Of a stretch of 64,000 nucleotides of DNA, positions 1-11,906 are shown piece after piece. Position 1 is the first letter of the stretch; every line of letters starts with the position of its first letter. The stretch lies in contig JAINUG010000031.1 in assembly GCA_029706075.1 (NCBI GenBank), forward strand, positions 248,001 through 312,000, in the 5' to 3' direction. The notes under the pieces were generated by a model. The model searched no databases. It saw nothing but the letters and a program-made list of their open reading frames with translations, and was not told the origin of the DNA. The stretch comes from Aldrovandia affinis (taxonomy: Eukaryota; Chordata; Actinopteri; Notacanthiformes; Halosauridae). Both the position numbers and the translations under genes were made by a program.

Positions 1-301
1 TTTTATTGTATAATACAATACCATTTATAATTGTATTTTCAATTTCATCTTTTCTTCTATTTAATTTTTCATATTAAATATATGAAAGGCATATACTTGA
101 AACAGATAGCCAGGTTCAGACAGATATGATTTTCACAGCCACTGCCACTGTTATTTATAATCAGGGCCGGATCTAGGCATAGGCAAACTAGGCACGTGCC
201 TAGTGTCTAATTGCTACAGGGGGGCCCAGACAGAGGGATTTAAAAAAACATATATAATAATTGTGTATATATATATATACGTATATATATATATATATAC
301 A

Positions 302-908
302 CACTATATGGCCAAAAGTAAGTGGACACCTGACCATCACACCTATATGAGCTTGTTGGACATCCCATTGTAAAACCATGGGCATTAATATGGAGTTGGA
401 CCCCCCTTTGCGGCTATGACAGCTGCCATTCTTCTGGGAAGGCTTTCCACAAGATTTTGGAGTGTGTCTGTGGGAATTTGTGCACATTCAGCCAAAAGCG
501 CATCTGTGAGGTCAGGCACTGATGTTGGATGAGAAGGCCTGGCTCGCAATCTGCGTTCTAATTCCTCCCAAAGGTGTTCAATGGGGTTGAGGTCAGGGCT
601 CTGTGCAGGCCAATCAAGTTCCTCCACACCAAACTCGTCTAACCATGTCTTTATTGACCTCGCTTTGTGCACAGGGGCACAGTCATGCTGGAACAGCAAA
701 GGGCCTTCCCCAAACTGTTGCCACAAAGTTGGAAGCTTCCAATTGGCTAAGATCCTGTAGCATTAAGAATACCCTTCACTGGAACTAAGGGGCCTATCCC
801 AAACCCTGAGAAACCAAACTTTACATTAGGCACTATGCATTCCGGAAGGTAGCGTTCTCCTGGCATCCGCCAAACCCAGATTGTCCACTGACTTTTGGCC
901 ATATAGTG
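302..908 (-). mobile_element. Tc1/mariner non-autonomous element with transposase C-terminus
   Basis: Terminal inverted repeats CACTATATGGCCAAAAGT (302) and ACTTTTGGCCATATAGTG (ends 908), in AT/TA-rich flanks as expected for TA-targeting elements. Minus-strand codons 726-385 encode the end of a Tc1-type DDE transposase: FQHDCAPVHKARS (second catalytic Asp), [20 protein letters not shown] (catalytic Glu) and the usual AAKGGPTPY tail. The N-terminal DNA-binding part and first Asp are missing, so this is an internally deleted copy. Confidence 0.85.
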
Positions 909-922
909 TATATACATATATA

Positions 923-1942
923 CACTACCGGTCAAAAGTTTTAGAACACCTCCATTTTCCAACAAAAAAAAAAAAAAAATATATATAATTTAGGTTACAA
1001 AAAATGGGTTAACGTGGGTTAACAGTCACTCTGTGCAAGTCGCCGACTCTGGATCCAGCAAAAGAGCACCAGACCATCATGCTTCCTCCTCCATGTTTGA
1101 CAGTTGGTGTCACACACTGAGGAACCATCCTTTTGCCTACTCGACGGCCTACAAAAACTTTTGTAGATTTAAAATTTTGATTCATTGGTCCATAAGACCT
1201 TCTTCCAGTCTTCAGTAGTCCACTGGCGGTGCTTCATGGCCCAGGCAAGCCTCTTTTTCTTATTTTGCCATCCTAGCAATGGCTTTCTTACTGCCACTCG
1301 ACCTGTCAAACCTGCAGCTCAAAGTCTTCTCTTTCCAGTTGAAACTGAGACTTCCTTACTTCGATCAGTGTTAAGCTGTGCTTGAAGCTGTTGTCCTGTG
1401 AGCCGCCTATCACGCAAGCTGTTGACTCTCAGAAACTTGTCTTCTGATTTTGTTGTGGCTTTGGGTCTGCCAGACCTCTTCCTGTCAGAATTTCCTCCAG
1501 TTTCCAAGTGCCTTTTGATGGTGTAGGTAACTACTCACTACCAAAAAATGTACATTATTTTTCAGTTTTTGGTAACCTAAACTTTTTTTTTAACCTCAGT
1601 TAACCCATTAAGACCTGGAGTGACGTTTAGGTCGCTTCGATTTTGCGATTAATGAAATGCGCTGTGATTCGCTGAAATAGACGTGGGGGAAATGAAGTGC
1701 ACGTTGGTGTCGGCTTTTTTTTTAGAATTTTTTTCCAGAAAACCCTCAGGTTTTAAGAGGTTGTGTAGAATAATTGCTTAGGTTTTAATAGGCGTTTTTA
1801 GCAGGCATTTTAGGTCTGAATGGGTTAAAAGCAGTTTACCGCTTACCTTTGTACCATTTCAGGTTATTCACTGGACTTGAACTGCTTAAATTTCAGTAAA
1901 AACTGGAAAATGGGGGTGTTCTAAAACTTTTGAATGGTAGAG
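923..1942 (-). mobile_element. Tc1-like transposon, decayed
   Basis: Starts CACTACCGGTCAAAAGTTTT after TA (921-922) and ends CAAAAGTT-type inverted repeat at 1942 before TA. Minus-strand 1507-1319 encodes part of the paired-like helix-turn-helix (GRPKATTKSEDKFLR... LTGQQLQAQLN). Sequence 1040-1320 on the minus strand also resembles transposase but is broken. About 1.0 kb, compared with about 1.6 kb for a full element. Confidence 0.75.
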
Positions 1943-1959
1943 TATATATATATATATAC

Positions 1960-2480
1960 AGTACTGTGCAGTGTAAGTGTTTATTTAGTCGAAAAAACAC
2001 AATATAACATTGATGAAAAGTAACAAAAACTAATTGTGTTTTTAAAACAAGGCCTCCCTTAGAATGCATAACTGAAGCAATTCGCTTTGGTAGACTGTTG
2101 CGTAATTTTTGTTAAACAGTCCTGTGGTAAATTCTTCCAAGCTTCTTACAGGATTTGCCATAACTCTTCTTTTGACTTTTGGCTACTTTTTGTTCTTTTC
2201 CCTGTCCAAGTAATCCTATACAGCTTAAATTATGTTGAGGTTGGGGCTCCGAGGTGGCCAATTTAATACTGTGTGTTCCTCAATGAGGATATCAGAAGAT
2301 CTCAATAACTTTTTGGAAAATGCAATAAAATCATATTTTTTTATTGTATTAAATGTTGATTTGTATTTATTCTAATGTTATATAGTGTTTTTCCAAGCAT
2401 ATAAACACTGCCCAGATAAATAGCTTTAAACATAGCTTCAAACATTTTCTTGTGTGGCCTAAGACTTTTGCACAGTACTG
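1960..2480 (-). mobile_element. Tc1-type element, internally deleted
   Basis: Ends share ACAGTACTGTGC (1960) and its inverse GCACAGTACTGT (to about 2480), both flanked by TATATA. The minus strand at about 2280-2210 still reads like the Tc1 block before the catalytic Glu (EEHTVLNWPPRSPNLN), with decay. About 520 bp. Confidence 0.6.
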
Positions 2481-5400
2481 TGTATATATATATATACATA
2501 TTTTTTTACATTTTAATATTGTAAAATATTTTCAGATATTTCAGATATGTAAAACTTTATTTAAATGTATTATTTTTGAAAGTCATACACAATGTAAGCA
2601 CCTTGTAATGTGCATGAAACGTCTTTCTGGGTCAGTGCACACCATGTTTGCTATGTTAGCAGTGTCCTTTCAGCAATGCTTTCGGGTACAGCAAAACGGC
2701 AAAAAAAGAAAAATGAAGAGTAAGAAAGAAAACGACAGCCTGATTGACACGCATTATGTAATTTGTGATTGCTTTTCACAGGAACTGCGACAATGTTTCC
2801 TTACAAAAGTTAATTCAATGGGCATCCGAAAAGTGCATGCAGCGACAGAACATCTGAAAGAAATATACCCATATGATCTTGAGAATGACTTTACAACAGA
2901 GTTTTGCCAGTTCAACTCAAGGGTTGGCATGTATAAGATGCTCATTCACCCTGTTCAGATTTGTCTGCATGGCCACCATATCGGGGTGGGCAAGATCCGC
3001 GTCTAAACAAACATATGTGTATTGAGAGATGCAGACTTCCCCTGATAAAATCTACTGTCACTCGATTAATTCTCAACCAATTTCTGTGAAATTAGGCTTG
3101 TTATAAATGTGGGAAATTTCTGCATAACATGCAGGTTAATTGATTTCCAAATTTCCACATTTTTGAGTTTCCTCAACAATAAAATGTACCCGAGATCAAC
3201 AGTGAAGGAAAATAAACTGAACGCGATTGTGTTGTTGGCGATTGAGAATGAATTTACCACTTCCCTGGATTATGATGAAAGTCAGGAGAAAGCATCTGTA
3301 AATGTGAGTACACTTTCTATTTAAATACCTAACTATGAATAAGTAAAGACACATAATAAAAGCAAATGAAACATAATGGCCTATACCCCTATAAATACAT
3401 GAGTATCAAATTGCATATGAATACCCAAATATAAATAAATGGTTTGCCTAGTGTAGTCCATCCATTTTATCCAGCCCTGCTTATAATTCTTAATATTCAG
3501 AACTACAGGTACAAGAAAAGTGAGCTATTGCATAATCATTATACAACAATGCATTATATGTCAAAGTTATGAATGGGTTTTCAAAAGCAGTGCAATTAAG
3601 CCAACTCTATTCAATAATTAATTTAAAAAAATCTACTTCTGGATGTTGAACAGATTCTATTTCCATTCTTTCTAATATTTTTCATTACCCTGAAATTGGA
3701 AGGTCAAACTCCTCCTTAAGAATTATCACTAAACACAGTTCATCGCTGAAATCCTTAGCTTTGATATGCATTACTCACAAAAGGTGGCATAGATCAATAT
3801 TTAGCAAAAATCTGGAGAGAGAAGAAGTTACAGTACACCAGTTTTGCTTAAAGGAGGAAACAAAACCTTTCTACAGCCATAAAGGATTTATGGATAAGTA
3901 ATATATCCAGAAAATAATCAATTATTGACATTATAATGATACAATTATTGACAAATAATCAAACAGAAAAGTGGCTTATGGCAATTTGGGCTCCTTTCAG
4001 CTATTTTATTGACTGTTTAATTGACTGTGCATGCCATCTCTATTTATACGTACACATTTAAGGATAGAGTTTGTGTATATAAAAGATTTCCTTCAACCAG
4101 AAAACGGTAAGAAAACATAATTTGAGAATTTGTTAAAAAGTTGAAAGAAAAGTCAACAGAAAATTCTACTGAAAATTAGACCACAGTCCTGACCTCCCAT
4201 GCCTGGCATATACCTCTGCACTACAATCCTGGAAAAAGGAGAGTGATAAACCCTCCCACTTTCCAGTACATAACCAATATATTCTAACCAAGCAAATCAA
4301 TTCAATGAAGGCGAGTCTAAGGTGAAGGCAATTCTAACCGGAAAACACTTCCACAAACCGCCCTCTGAGAGTCTTACTTGCGTCTAAGCTGGCATGTCCC
4401 TGGCGTGCCTATCGCCGCAACAGTCTCGTTCCCAGACGGTGAGACGTCTCTTGATATCTCTCGAGATCTGTCCCTCAGGGTTCCGAGACTACTGAAAAAT
4501 CACTGAGTTAAACAAATCACTTTCATCAGAGACACAGTGCTATATTGAAATCTGCTTTTGTTTTTGTTTTCAGAAATGCCCGTAAATTCAAATACAAAGA
4601 CTCCAGTCACCAAAAGACTTTCCAGCCTAAGTGGCACCATCTCTGTCAACAAGTTTTCAGAAATCTGTATTTACAATAAAGACTAAATATGAAATGCGCC
4701 TTCCCCTTTGACTTGATTTGGCATATTTGTTCCCCCCATAATTAAATAAATTAAGAGTAATTTCAGCTCTTTATACATACTGGAAACATTGCTGTCCTCA
4801 CTTTTTCAAAGCTTTACGGAAATGCGAATATGATAGAGCTTTATCTATTACATGACAACTCACAGAACTCTTTGCATGCGGCCAAAAACCACACAAGTTT
4901 TGAGGTTTATATATCAAATTATAGGATACACACTCTAATAACATCTGCTGCCCTTTAAATTATTCTCTTGAACCTGTGCCATTCAATCATCTTGTGAAGT
5001 TAATTAAGCTATACCAAGTAATAAAGAAGATGGATGGCGAGCGGTCACTGAAACGTGCCCTCGCCATGTGACAACAGCGGAAAGCTGGTAAGGTCAGACC
5101 TGAGCAATTGATGGAACTGTCACTATATCCTCATACAGGCATGGTGGTTCCCCCATGAAACCCAATCTTTTCTGTCCCGGGAGAGAATGTCACCAAGACT
5201 AGGGGACAAAACAAACAGTCAGGGAGAGAAATGATGGCCTTCTTCTTGGAGCGCCAATCAGAATTCAATCTGCAGAAGCCCATCACTCATTAGCTGTCGA
5301 TGCTGCCATTTACACGTCTGCCCAATCAGGGAAAAGCCATCAAGCTCAACCTGGCTCCATACGGTGGATACTCAAGAATTATGTCTCATAAAATGGCAAA

Positions 5401-5649
5401 ATTAGTTGGAAAGAAACTGTCAGTTTTATTGCAACTCACAAGGTCCTCGCAAGCCCACCATCTCTGTTAAGGGCAACATTAGGGATGGTGCTTTGAGCCC
5501 TAGAAGGAAGGCTCCAGCTATGAACCGCAGTGCTCCGAATCCACAAAAGTGCAGTTGTTAGAGCCCTGTGCTTCATGTTACTGAATAAATAATATGACAG
5601 TTCTCACTTACAGACTCCGCCAAGATGTAATTTTTTCAGACTATCAGCA

Positions 5650-6230
5650 TGTACAGATAACAGCCAAAATAAAGGAAACAGTTTGGTGAATGAGGGATAC
5701 TGGTGGCTCTGTTATTGTGTCGATTACATTTTCCTGGCATGATTTAGGGCCACTCAACCCCTTAGAGGGCAAGGTAAATGACAAAAGATACAAAGCCATT
5801 CTGAGTGATCACCTTCATCTACGGCACCTTCATCCTACAGTAAACAATTTCTATCCTCGTGGGAGTGGTCTCTTCCAAGATGACGATGCCCCCATACACA
5901 GGGCACGAGTGGTCACTGAATGGTTTGATGAGCATGAAAATTATGTAGACCATATGCCATGGCCCATCTCAGGCACCAGATCTCAACCCAACTGAACACT
6001 TATGGGAGATTCTGGAACGGTGTTCGAGACAGTGTTTTCCATCACCATCAACAAAACAAAAGCAAATTATGGAATCTGTCATAAAATAATGGTGTTGCAT
6101 CCCTCCAATAGATTTCCATACACTTGTAGAATCTATGCCAACGTGCATTGAAGCTGTTCTGGTGGCCCAACACCCTATTAAGACACTTCATGTTGGTGTT
6201 GCATTTATTTTTGCACTTATTTGTACCTTT
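5650..6230 (+). mobile_element. Tc1-like deletion derivative next to contactin exon
   Basis: The left end (GTACAGATAACAGCCAAAAT, 5650) and right end (ATTTATTTTTGCACTTATTT, about 6205-6224) are inverted copies. Plus-strand 5690-5995 encodes the catalytic region (GGSVIV..., GLFQDDDAPIHRARVV), but the usual N-terminal DNA-binding part is absent: the left end jumps straight into the middle of the transposase. Later codons read like the PNPTEHLWEILER block in a shifted frame. It is antisense to the contactin gene and stops about 46 nt beyond that exon's donor. Confidence 0.75.
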
Positions 6231-6275
6231 AATCAGCCAACAAAAAGAAAAGAAAAGTGAATGTTCAGGACTTAC

Positions 6276-6451
6276 AAGCAAAGGTTAGACTGGCCTGTCT
6301 GCTGACAATGGTCCCGAAAGAGTTTGAAGCCAGGCACTGGTACGTTCCAGTGTCTTCATCTTTATTCAGACGGCTGATTCGCAGGTTGCCTCCAGAGAGA
6401 CTGTAGTGGGTGCCTGGTTTGGGGACAATCACTGTGCCATTCAGCTTCCAC
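6276..6451 (-). CDS. cntn: contactin (CNTN3/CNTN4 type), third coding exon: second half of Ig domain 1
   Basis: The exon is 176 bp, with acceptor TTTTATAG (ending at 6452) and donor GCTT|GTAAGTCC (from 6275) on the minus strand. The first G completes the Arg codon begun in the previous exon. It then encodes WKLNGT (core Ig Trp at about residue 64, N-glycosylation sequon NGT), the GGNLRIS strand, the DTGTYQC motif with the second Ig1 cysteine at about residue 102, and SNSFGTIVSR, which is near-identical in CNTN4 and very close in CNTN3. It ends in phase 1 after TFA, where mammalian contactins continue with a Tyr codon. The next exon (Ig2) is not found in 1-6275, so it should lie beyond the start of the window. 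The Ig1 cysteines, Trp and sequon are all kept, so nothing suggests a pseudogene. Confidence 0.92.
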
Positions 6452-6989
6452 CTATAAAACAGCAACAAAAGCCACAAAATGTACTACAACAAGCAAACAG
6501 ATTTTTACAGGAATAGTTCACTGGCTAAAGTCACAGGTTGCTGACAGATTCCATTTGATTGTCAGGGAAACCATCCAAACCTGGGATGATAATGCAGATA
6601 TTGTATTATTTGAAAACAAAAGGAAAACAAACAAGTCTTTACAAATCAGTCTGAGGCATCTGCTGTAGCCCACCTCCCGACTGTCCCCTTCTTTTAAAAA
6701 TAAATAAATTAGGCTTTAGGAACTTTATGAGCATTGAGCAAGAATACTGAACGGCCATATGCATAGAAATGTAGACTTTTGTGAATACTTACCTTAAAAC
6801 AAAAAGAAAAGCTTAAGTTTAAGAATATTTATCTCCCAAATTGATATTTGAATCACACTTGTGGCTTTAAACCTCCTATTTTAGCAGTATATACAATGAT
6901 CAGTGCATGAAAAACCTAATCTCAGGTACAGTAAACTTTGCTAGGCCAAGGAAAATTGAATAAGCTAACACACATATGGACATACACGT

Positions 6990-6990
<1 letters not shown>

Positions 6991-7049
<59 letters not shown>
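6991..7049. repeat. (CA)n microsatellite
   Basis: About 29 uninterrupted CA units; read as UG in the contactin pre-mRNA, about 540 nt upstream of the third exon's acceptor. Confidence 0.98.
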
Positions 7050-7051
<2 letters not shown>

Positions 7052-8426
7052 ACATATGCAGACATAGAATAAACGTTGTTCCTTTGAAGTCTGCGTTGAA
7101 GGGTTGTTAAATAATCATGCAGCAATTTGCATTTTGCTACCCTCAAATGCCAACTCCCACTCAATACTCAAATCAGCAAATGACCATAGATAAAGCTGAA
7201 AATAAGGGCTCTTACCATTTAAAATCTGAGGCATTTCACACAAGAAACGGTTATCTATTAAGAAATTAAAGTTGTTACTTTTCTTTTTCACATTCTAAAA
7301 TGGCACAGAAATATGGATAGTTAATGTTGTAAACATTCTAATGAAAATGAACAGCCAAGCAAATCTTTAAAGTTACTGACTCAATACTCCCAGTTCATAC
7401 AATGGTATTGTCATTAAATTAAGGAGAGACTGAAACTGGGCTCCCCTCAGAGATTCCACCTAATGTTTAAATTGTTGAAGGGTCTGGATTCACTATGACA
7501 TACAAATAAATTAAAGTGTAACTTTTCTTTCTTCAGAAACACAGTTGGTCAATTAATATTGGTGACTGATGAACGTGCAAAAATGTTTGCCAAAACACTT
7601 TCATTGTGAGTCAGTGTTAAGAACAAATGGTGACTGAGCCCAGGCTAAGGAGTTCTGGTGATATAACTTTTATTTAAGCAACTTCCTCTCCTTATCCTTC
7701 TCATGGAGTACACACTTGAATGTAAGCAACATTTTTGGTGATATCTATGCACCACTGAAGGTGCCAGGGTGTGAGGGAGTTAGGAGTGCCACACAGGTAA
7801 ACTGACTGACTTACTTTCGTGCCATCATTTTGTTCCATTGTGTCACAAGTAACACAGTTATTCAAGAAAATGTGTAGTTAACTATGAATTCAGGAGTTGC
7901 TTTAGAATTATAATTGTATTATTTATTATCATTTTTTTATTTTTATGTATCTATAAAGAATTCATGCTTTTTTCACTATTTTAGTGAGAGAAAGATTCCC
8001 TGCCAGACACCTGCTATTTCAGACCCTTGCCTGAAAGGGGCAGTAGAGGACATAAGAGGACGTTAACCCTCCTTCCTTACCTCCTAAGATATTGGTACAC
8101 TGCACATTTCGAAGGGGGCGACATTCCTGACCCCCAAAGTTAGTCGACAAGTGCATGAGGGGACAGCTTGGGCCTTAGTCTCAACACTTTGTAGTGTCAT
8201 CTTGATTAAAGCTTAAACAATTTATTTGACCCTACCTTCCATAGAATGCTGCCCAGTTTGGGGCCATCCATAAGGCAATCCACCTCGCCAAGCACCATAA
8301 TAATGTGGTGTTGTAAACCCACATTGTAAACCCACTTTAGAGCCATGTTCAAAACACATTTTGTTTGATTTCATCCTTAAGTGACTGCAGGCCTGTTAAA
8401 ATAGTTACTATTGGTGGTGTGTGGCT

Positions 8427-8560
8427 CAGTAGGTAGAGCATGGCGTTGACAACACTTAGGTTGTGGGTTGTGGAACCACATATCCTGAAAAATTTGTTGC
8501 ATTCAGTACTGTAAGTCGCTTTGGATAAAAGCGTCTGCTAAATGGCATATTGTTTTATTA
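8427..8560 (+). repeat. tRNA-derived SINE (local family B)
   Basis: tRNA-like head TGGCTCAGTAGGTAGAGCAT (A box) and a damaged B box near GGTTGTGGGTT, then the tail GTCGCTTTGGATAAAAGCGT / CTGCTAAATG shared with fish L2 LINEs. A better copy lies at 51902-52060 and an inverted one at 42507-42638. Confidence 0.75.
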
Positions 8561-11355
8561 TATTATTTATCATTATAGAGCAGCTATTAAACCAAATCTC
8601 ATGTTCTTAACCTTTGTATTCTACACAAGAAAGCATGATTATCATTGATGTTAGAGGTGATCAGTGAGGGGTATTGTTCATTTATGATGGCAGCAGATTC
8701 CTCAACCCCACCACACTTACAGGATTTGTTATAATCATGAGGGGGAAAAAATCAATAATGGTAAATTCCGGAATGCCTTTGTGGAGTTGTGGACCCATAA
8801 TTTATGTAATGTACAACTCGTAGAAGCACAAAGCATTTACATTTTTGATCAATAGTGTCCAACCCCATTAAGATTAAACTAAGGAAAAGGCTTTAAACTG
8901 ATGAGTAAGCATTATTGGGGAGTTTTAATCATTTTATTGGGAAATGGCCATTACAAATCATGATTAGGGCTCGGCTGATTAGTTCCTGATTATTTCCTCA
9001 GAGTGAGTGGAATAATTGATTGTCATTATGGGGCTGCAGACCGCTACGCAAATAAGCCATCCGTCAAAAGTTTCTTCAAAACATCTTCCTGTGACTACTC
9101 TGTGTTTGGTCTCATAGATCAAGGTCTTTTCTTTTTTTTTACTAAAGTAGAGAAAGTTTAACTAAAAGAACAAAAGAAGGACGGATCAAGGGAATGCAAT
9201 TGGACCTACTGCAAGAACACTGTCTCACTTATCTGCCACTGCTCTGCATACCAGCAGGTTCATGAGTATTAATTGAGCTGAAATGACATGCTCCTCAAAA
9301 ACCACAAACTACAAATGACAATGGAATACAGGGATTTCAATTAAAATAGCACAGATCACACATATTACCTGCTTTCCATGCTGCAAATATAAATCTAATT
9401 TATAATTTAGAGGCAACGGTTATCACATTATGTGCAGAATCTTCTGTTTAATACCCTTGTGTTCTTTGTGTGTTGCCAGCCATTAATTAAGTCATTTTAT
9501 CTGAATAAATACTAAGGGCTACCTTTCAGCAACATCTGATTCAAACTTGAAGACCGAGGACATCTTTGTTTCTGTTCAATGTAATCAAGGTAACAAAAGT
9601 GTTTCACCAGGAATTAACACTATGGGGGGAAACTGTTCCTCCATAAAACTGAAGACAGCAAAGGTTACATTTATATTTCATATTAGTTTCTAATTTATGA
9701 TTTTTCCTTTCTCTGAACTTTCCTTGTGGAACTGGCTGGTTGCTTCATTCATCTCAGAAATGAGTCATCTTTCAGGTCCAAGCAAATTTTCTGGGTTATG
9801 TATGAAGATAAATTTGAAAGTTATAAATCATTTGAACGAGAAAAATGTAAACAGAAATAAAATGTCCTTATCCTCCTGTGACCTGTTTTTTTCAGACAAA
9901 AAGCTTCCACAGGAGCAAGTAAAAGCAGCACACCACTCGAAAGACTCGTTAATTAATTTAGACTTTTACATTTTTGTTTGAGGATAAAACTGGGGCCATC
10001 AGATTGACATTTCCACACAGTTAGACCTTCATAAGAACATGACGCCGAGTGCATGTGAACAGATGACATACCAGAACTCATCATAGACTTCAATTACACA
10101 CAGTATTTAGATGCAATCAATAATGCTCAGGAATATGTCAGTGTATGGACCATATTATCAATTGGAGAGATAAATAACAACACTGAGAGCCCACTTTCAA
10201 TCAAAATATAAAATACAATAAGTTATACTGAGAATATTAAGGTCAATAACCACAGGTAACTCTTGTTGGTGAAGTATCTAAGCCAAAGGGTACAAAGTAC
10301 CTGAAGGGAAGCAGCACAGTTTTATTATAAATATTATATAATTAAGGATGACATCAAGACCAACAGGGAAAACGACTTATAGAAATGAAAACATCTTTCA
10401 GGTCTCTGGGTACAAGGGTATTTAAAGTAGCAATTTCCCTGTGTGACAGTAATTTAACTTGGTTTCCTCCCCTACTGGCTCCTTAACTTTTTCAAGACCC
10501 ATAAAACTGAACGTGGCAGGATTAGCTTGCATGCAATGTGTGGCAATGGCACATTTAATATTTTATGTAAGCATTGCAGATTTGTGTTCAGATATTTTAA
10601 GTTTAAGTTTAAGTTTTTAAGGAATGTTTTGCTTGGCCCGCTTGTTTGTTGTGTAACAATGAATAAAATATGTGATAAAATATTTCTTCCCTATTAGCAG
10701 ATGTTTGGAATGTTTGTAATTAGAAGAATTGCATCTACTGCAATAATAGTTTAAAAGACAGTCAATTAGAATTCATAGGAGGCTTCATGAAGGAATGCAC
10801 GATGCAGTCTTTGATTGGGGGACTGAAAAATTGGAATTTGAAAATAAATGTAATGTTAAATTTGTTATAATATAATAATTGAATGTTGTTAAATAATATA
10901 AAAAGGAAAATTAGGCTAGTGTGATAAACTAAAATAAAAAATAATTATCTGAAACTAAATTTAAAAAACTAAATAAAATATTTTCTTGTTTTGTTTTTCT
11001 TAGTCAAAGCACTCAAAAGTATTTTTTTGCACCATGACAGTGTTCTGCCTGACAGGAGACCACTAGATGGCTATATTCAAAATACATACATTTTGGAAGC
11101 ACTGGCAGAGTGCAAGCTAGCTAGCTTCAGAGTTCTATGGCTAGCTCCAATAGCTTAGAAAACTGAAAAGCCAACTTGCCCGTGTAAGAGCAAGTTTTTG
11201 ATAAAAGATCCCTCTTCAACCCCCTGAGCATTAAGGGGTCATAAACAGGAAAGTACTGTGTGAGATTAAATTGAAAATGTATATGTAGCTAATGTTAGAT
11301 TAGTTAGTTTACAATTGGTACATTCCCTCACTAGCTAGCCAGTTAATTATATAGA

Positions 11356-11882
11356 TATATTTATACCACAGCTTGGATGAATACCCAATTCTGATTGGCT
11401 AACAGCTAGGTAAACGCTGGTAAATCCTTCTCACTTCCAAGTCCCATATCCTTCTCAAGTTCCATATTAATTTGCCTAAAGACACAAGCTGCATAAACAA
11501 GAATCAACGTTAGTTCAGCGCCGGAACTTCTTCTCATTTGTACATCAGGATTCCAAAGTCAGATAGACACGGCATCTAATTTGCAGATCTGTCAAGTTAT
11601 AAAATTAATGTCCAGACAATCAAAGCTGGAAGAAAGTCGATGTGGGAGTTTGCTAAAGCAACAGGACTTGTTTGCTTTGATCAAAAGATTGCAATAACTT
11701 AATATGATCATTTTTACATGATAACAGTTTGAATTTGTAATACTTTCGTTTTTTTTTTTTTTTTTTTTGTGGTGTGGTATAAGTAGAATAAACCACTACA
11801 AACTGCACTTCTGCCGTAGCACCACCCCAGGCATGCGTATATATCCTGAGAACGCATGGATTTTCATGGTTTATTCCTTATA
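11356..11882 (+). repeat. unclassified repeat, copy 1
   Basis: Left end TATATTTATA-C/A-CAC(A/G)GCTTGGATGAA..., then AATTCTGATTGGCT; right end GCGTATATATCCTG...CATGGTTTATTCCTTA. Both ends recur in the same order and orientation at 49081-50186, so the unit is a dispersed repeat, probably a non-autonomous DNA element. No coding sequence seen. Confidence 0.6.
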
Positions 11883-11906
11883 TACATATATACTGTACTC
11901 TATATA

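Larger units (their letters stand above)
162..3479 (+). mobile_element. hAT DNA transposon, decayed, with three Tc1-type insertions
   Basis: The ends are inverted: CAGGGCCGGAT at 162 and ATCCAGCCCTG ending at 3479. Eight-base flanks tttataat (154-161) and cttataat (3480-3487) match at seven of eight positions, the duplication size hAT elements make. A plus-strand transposase remnant lies at about 2590-3324, including the C-terminal dimerisation-like stretch NKMYPRSTVKENKLNAIVLL followed by AIENEF. That stretch is typical of the ZMYM-type hAT transposases of fish. The remnant is broken into at least two frames. The Tc1-type elements at 302-908, 923-1942 and 1960-2480 sit inside the left half, so they landed later. 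Confidence 0.75.
1..6275 (-). other. contactin intron after the third coding exon (5' part)
   Basis: Begins with the donor at 6275-6271. Contents are a nested hAT/Tc1 block (162-3479) and a Tc1 derivative (5650-6230), each described separately. The stretch 3480-5649 is AT-rich with scattered short open frames; I see no exon with paired splice sites and contactin-like coding, and no recognisable repeat in it. Confidence 0.7.

Noticed and set aside
2452-3006. 184-codon frame as a host gene
   Set aside because: Lies inside the hAT element with a target duplication; the sequence is transposase remnant plus flanking Tc1 end.
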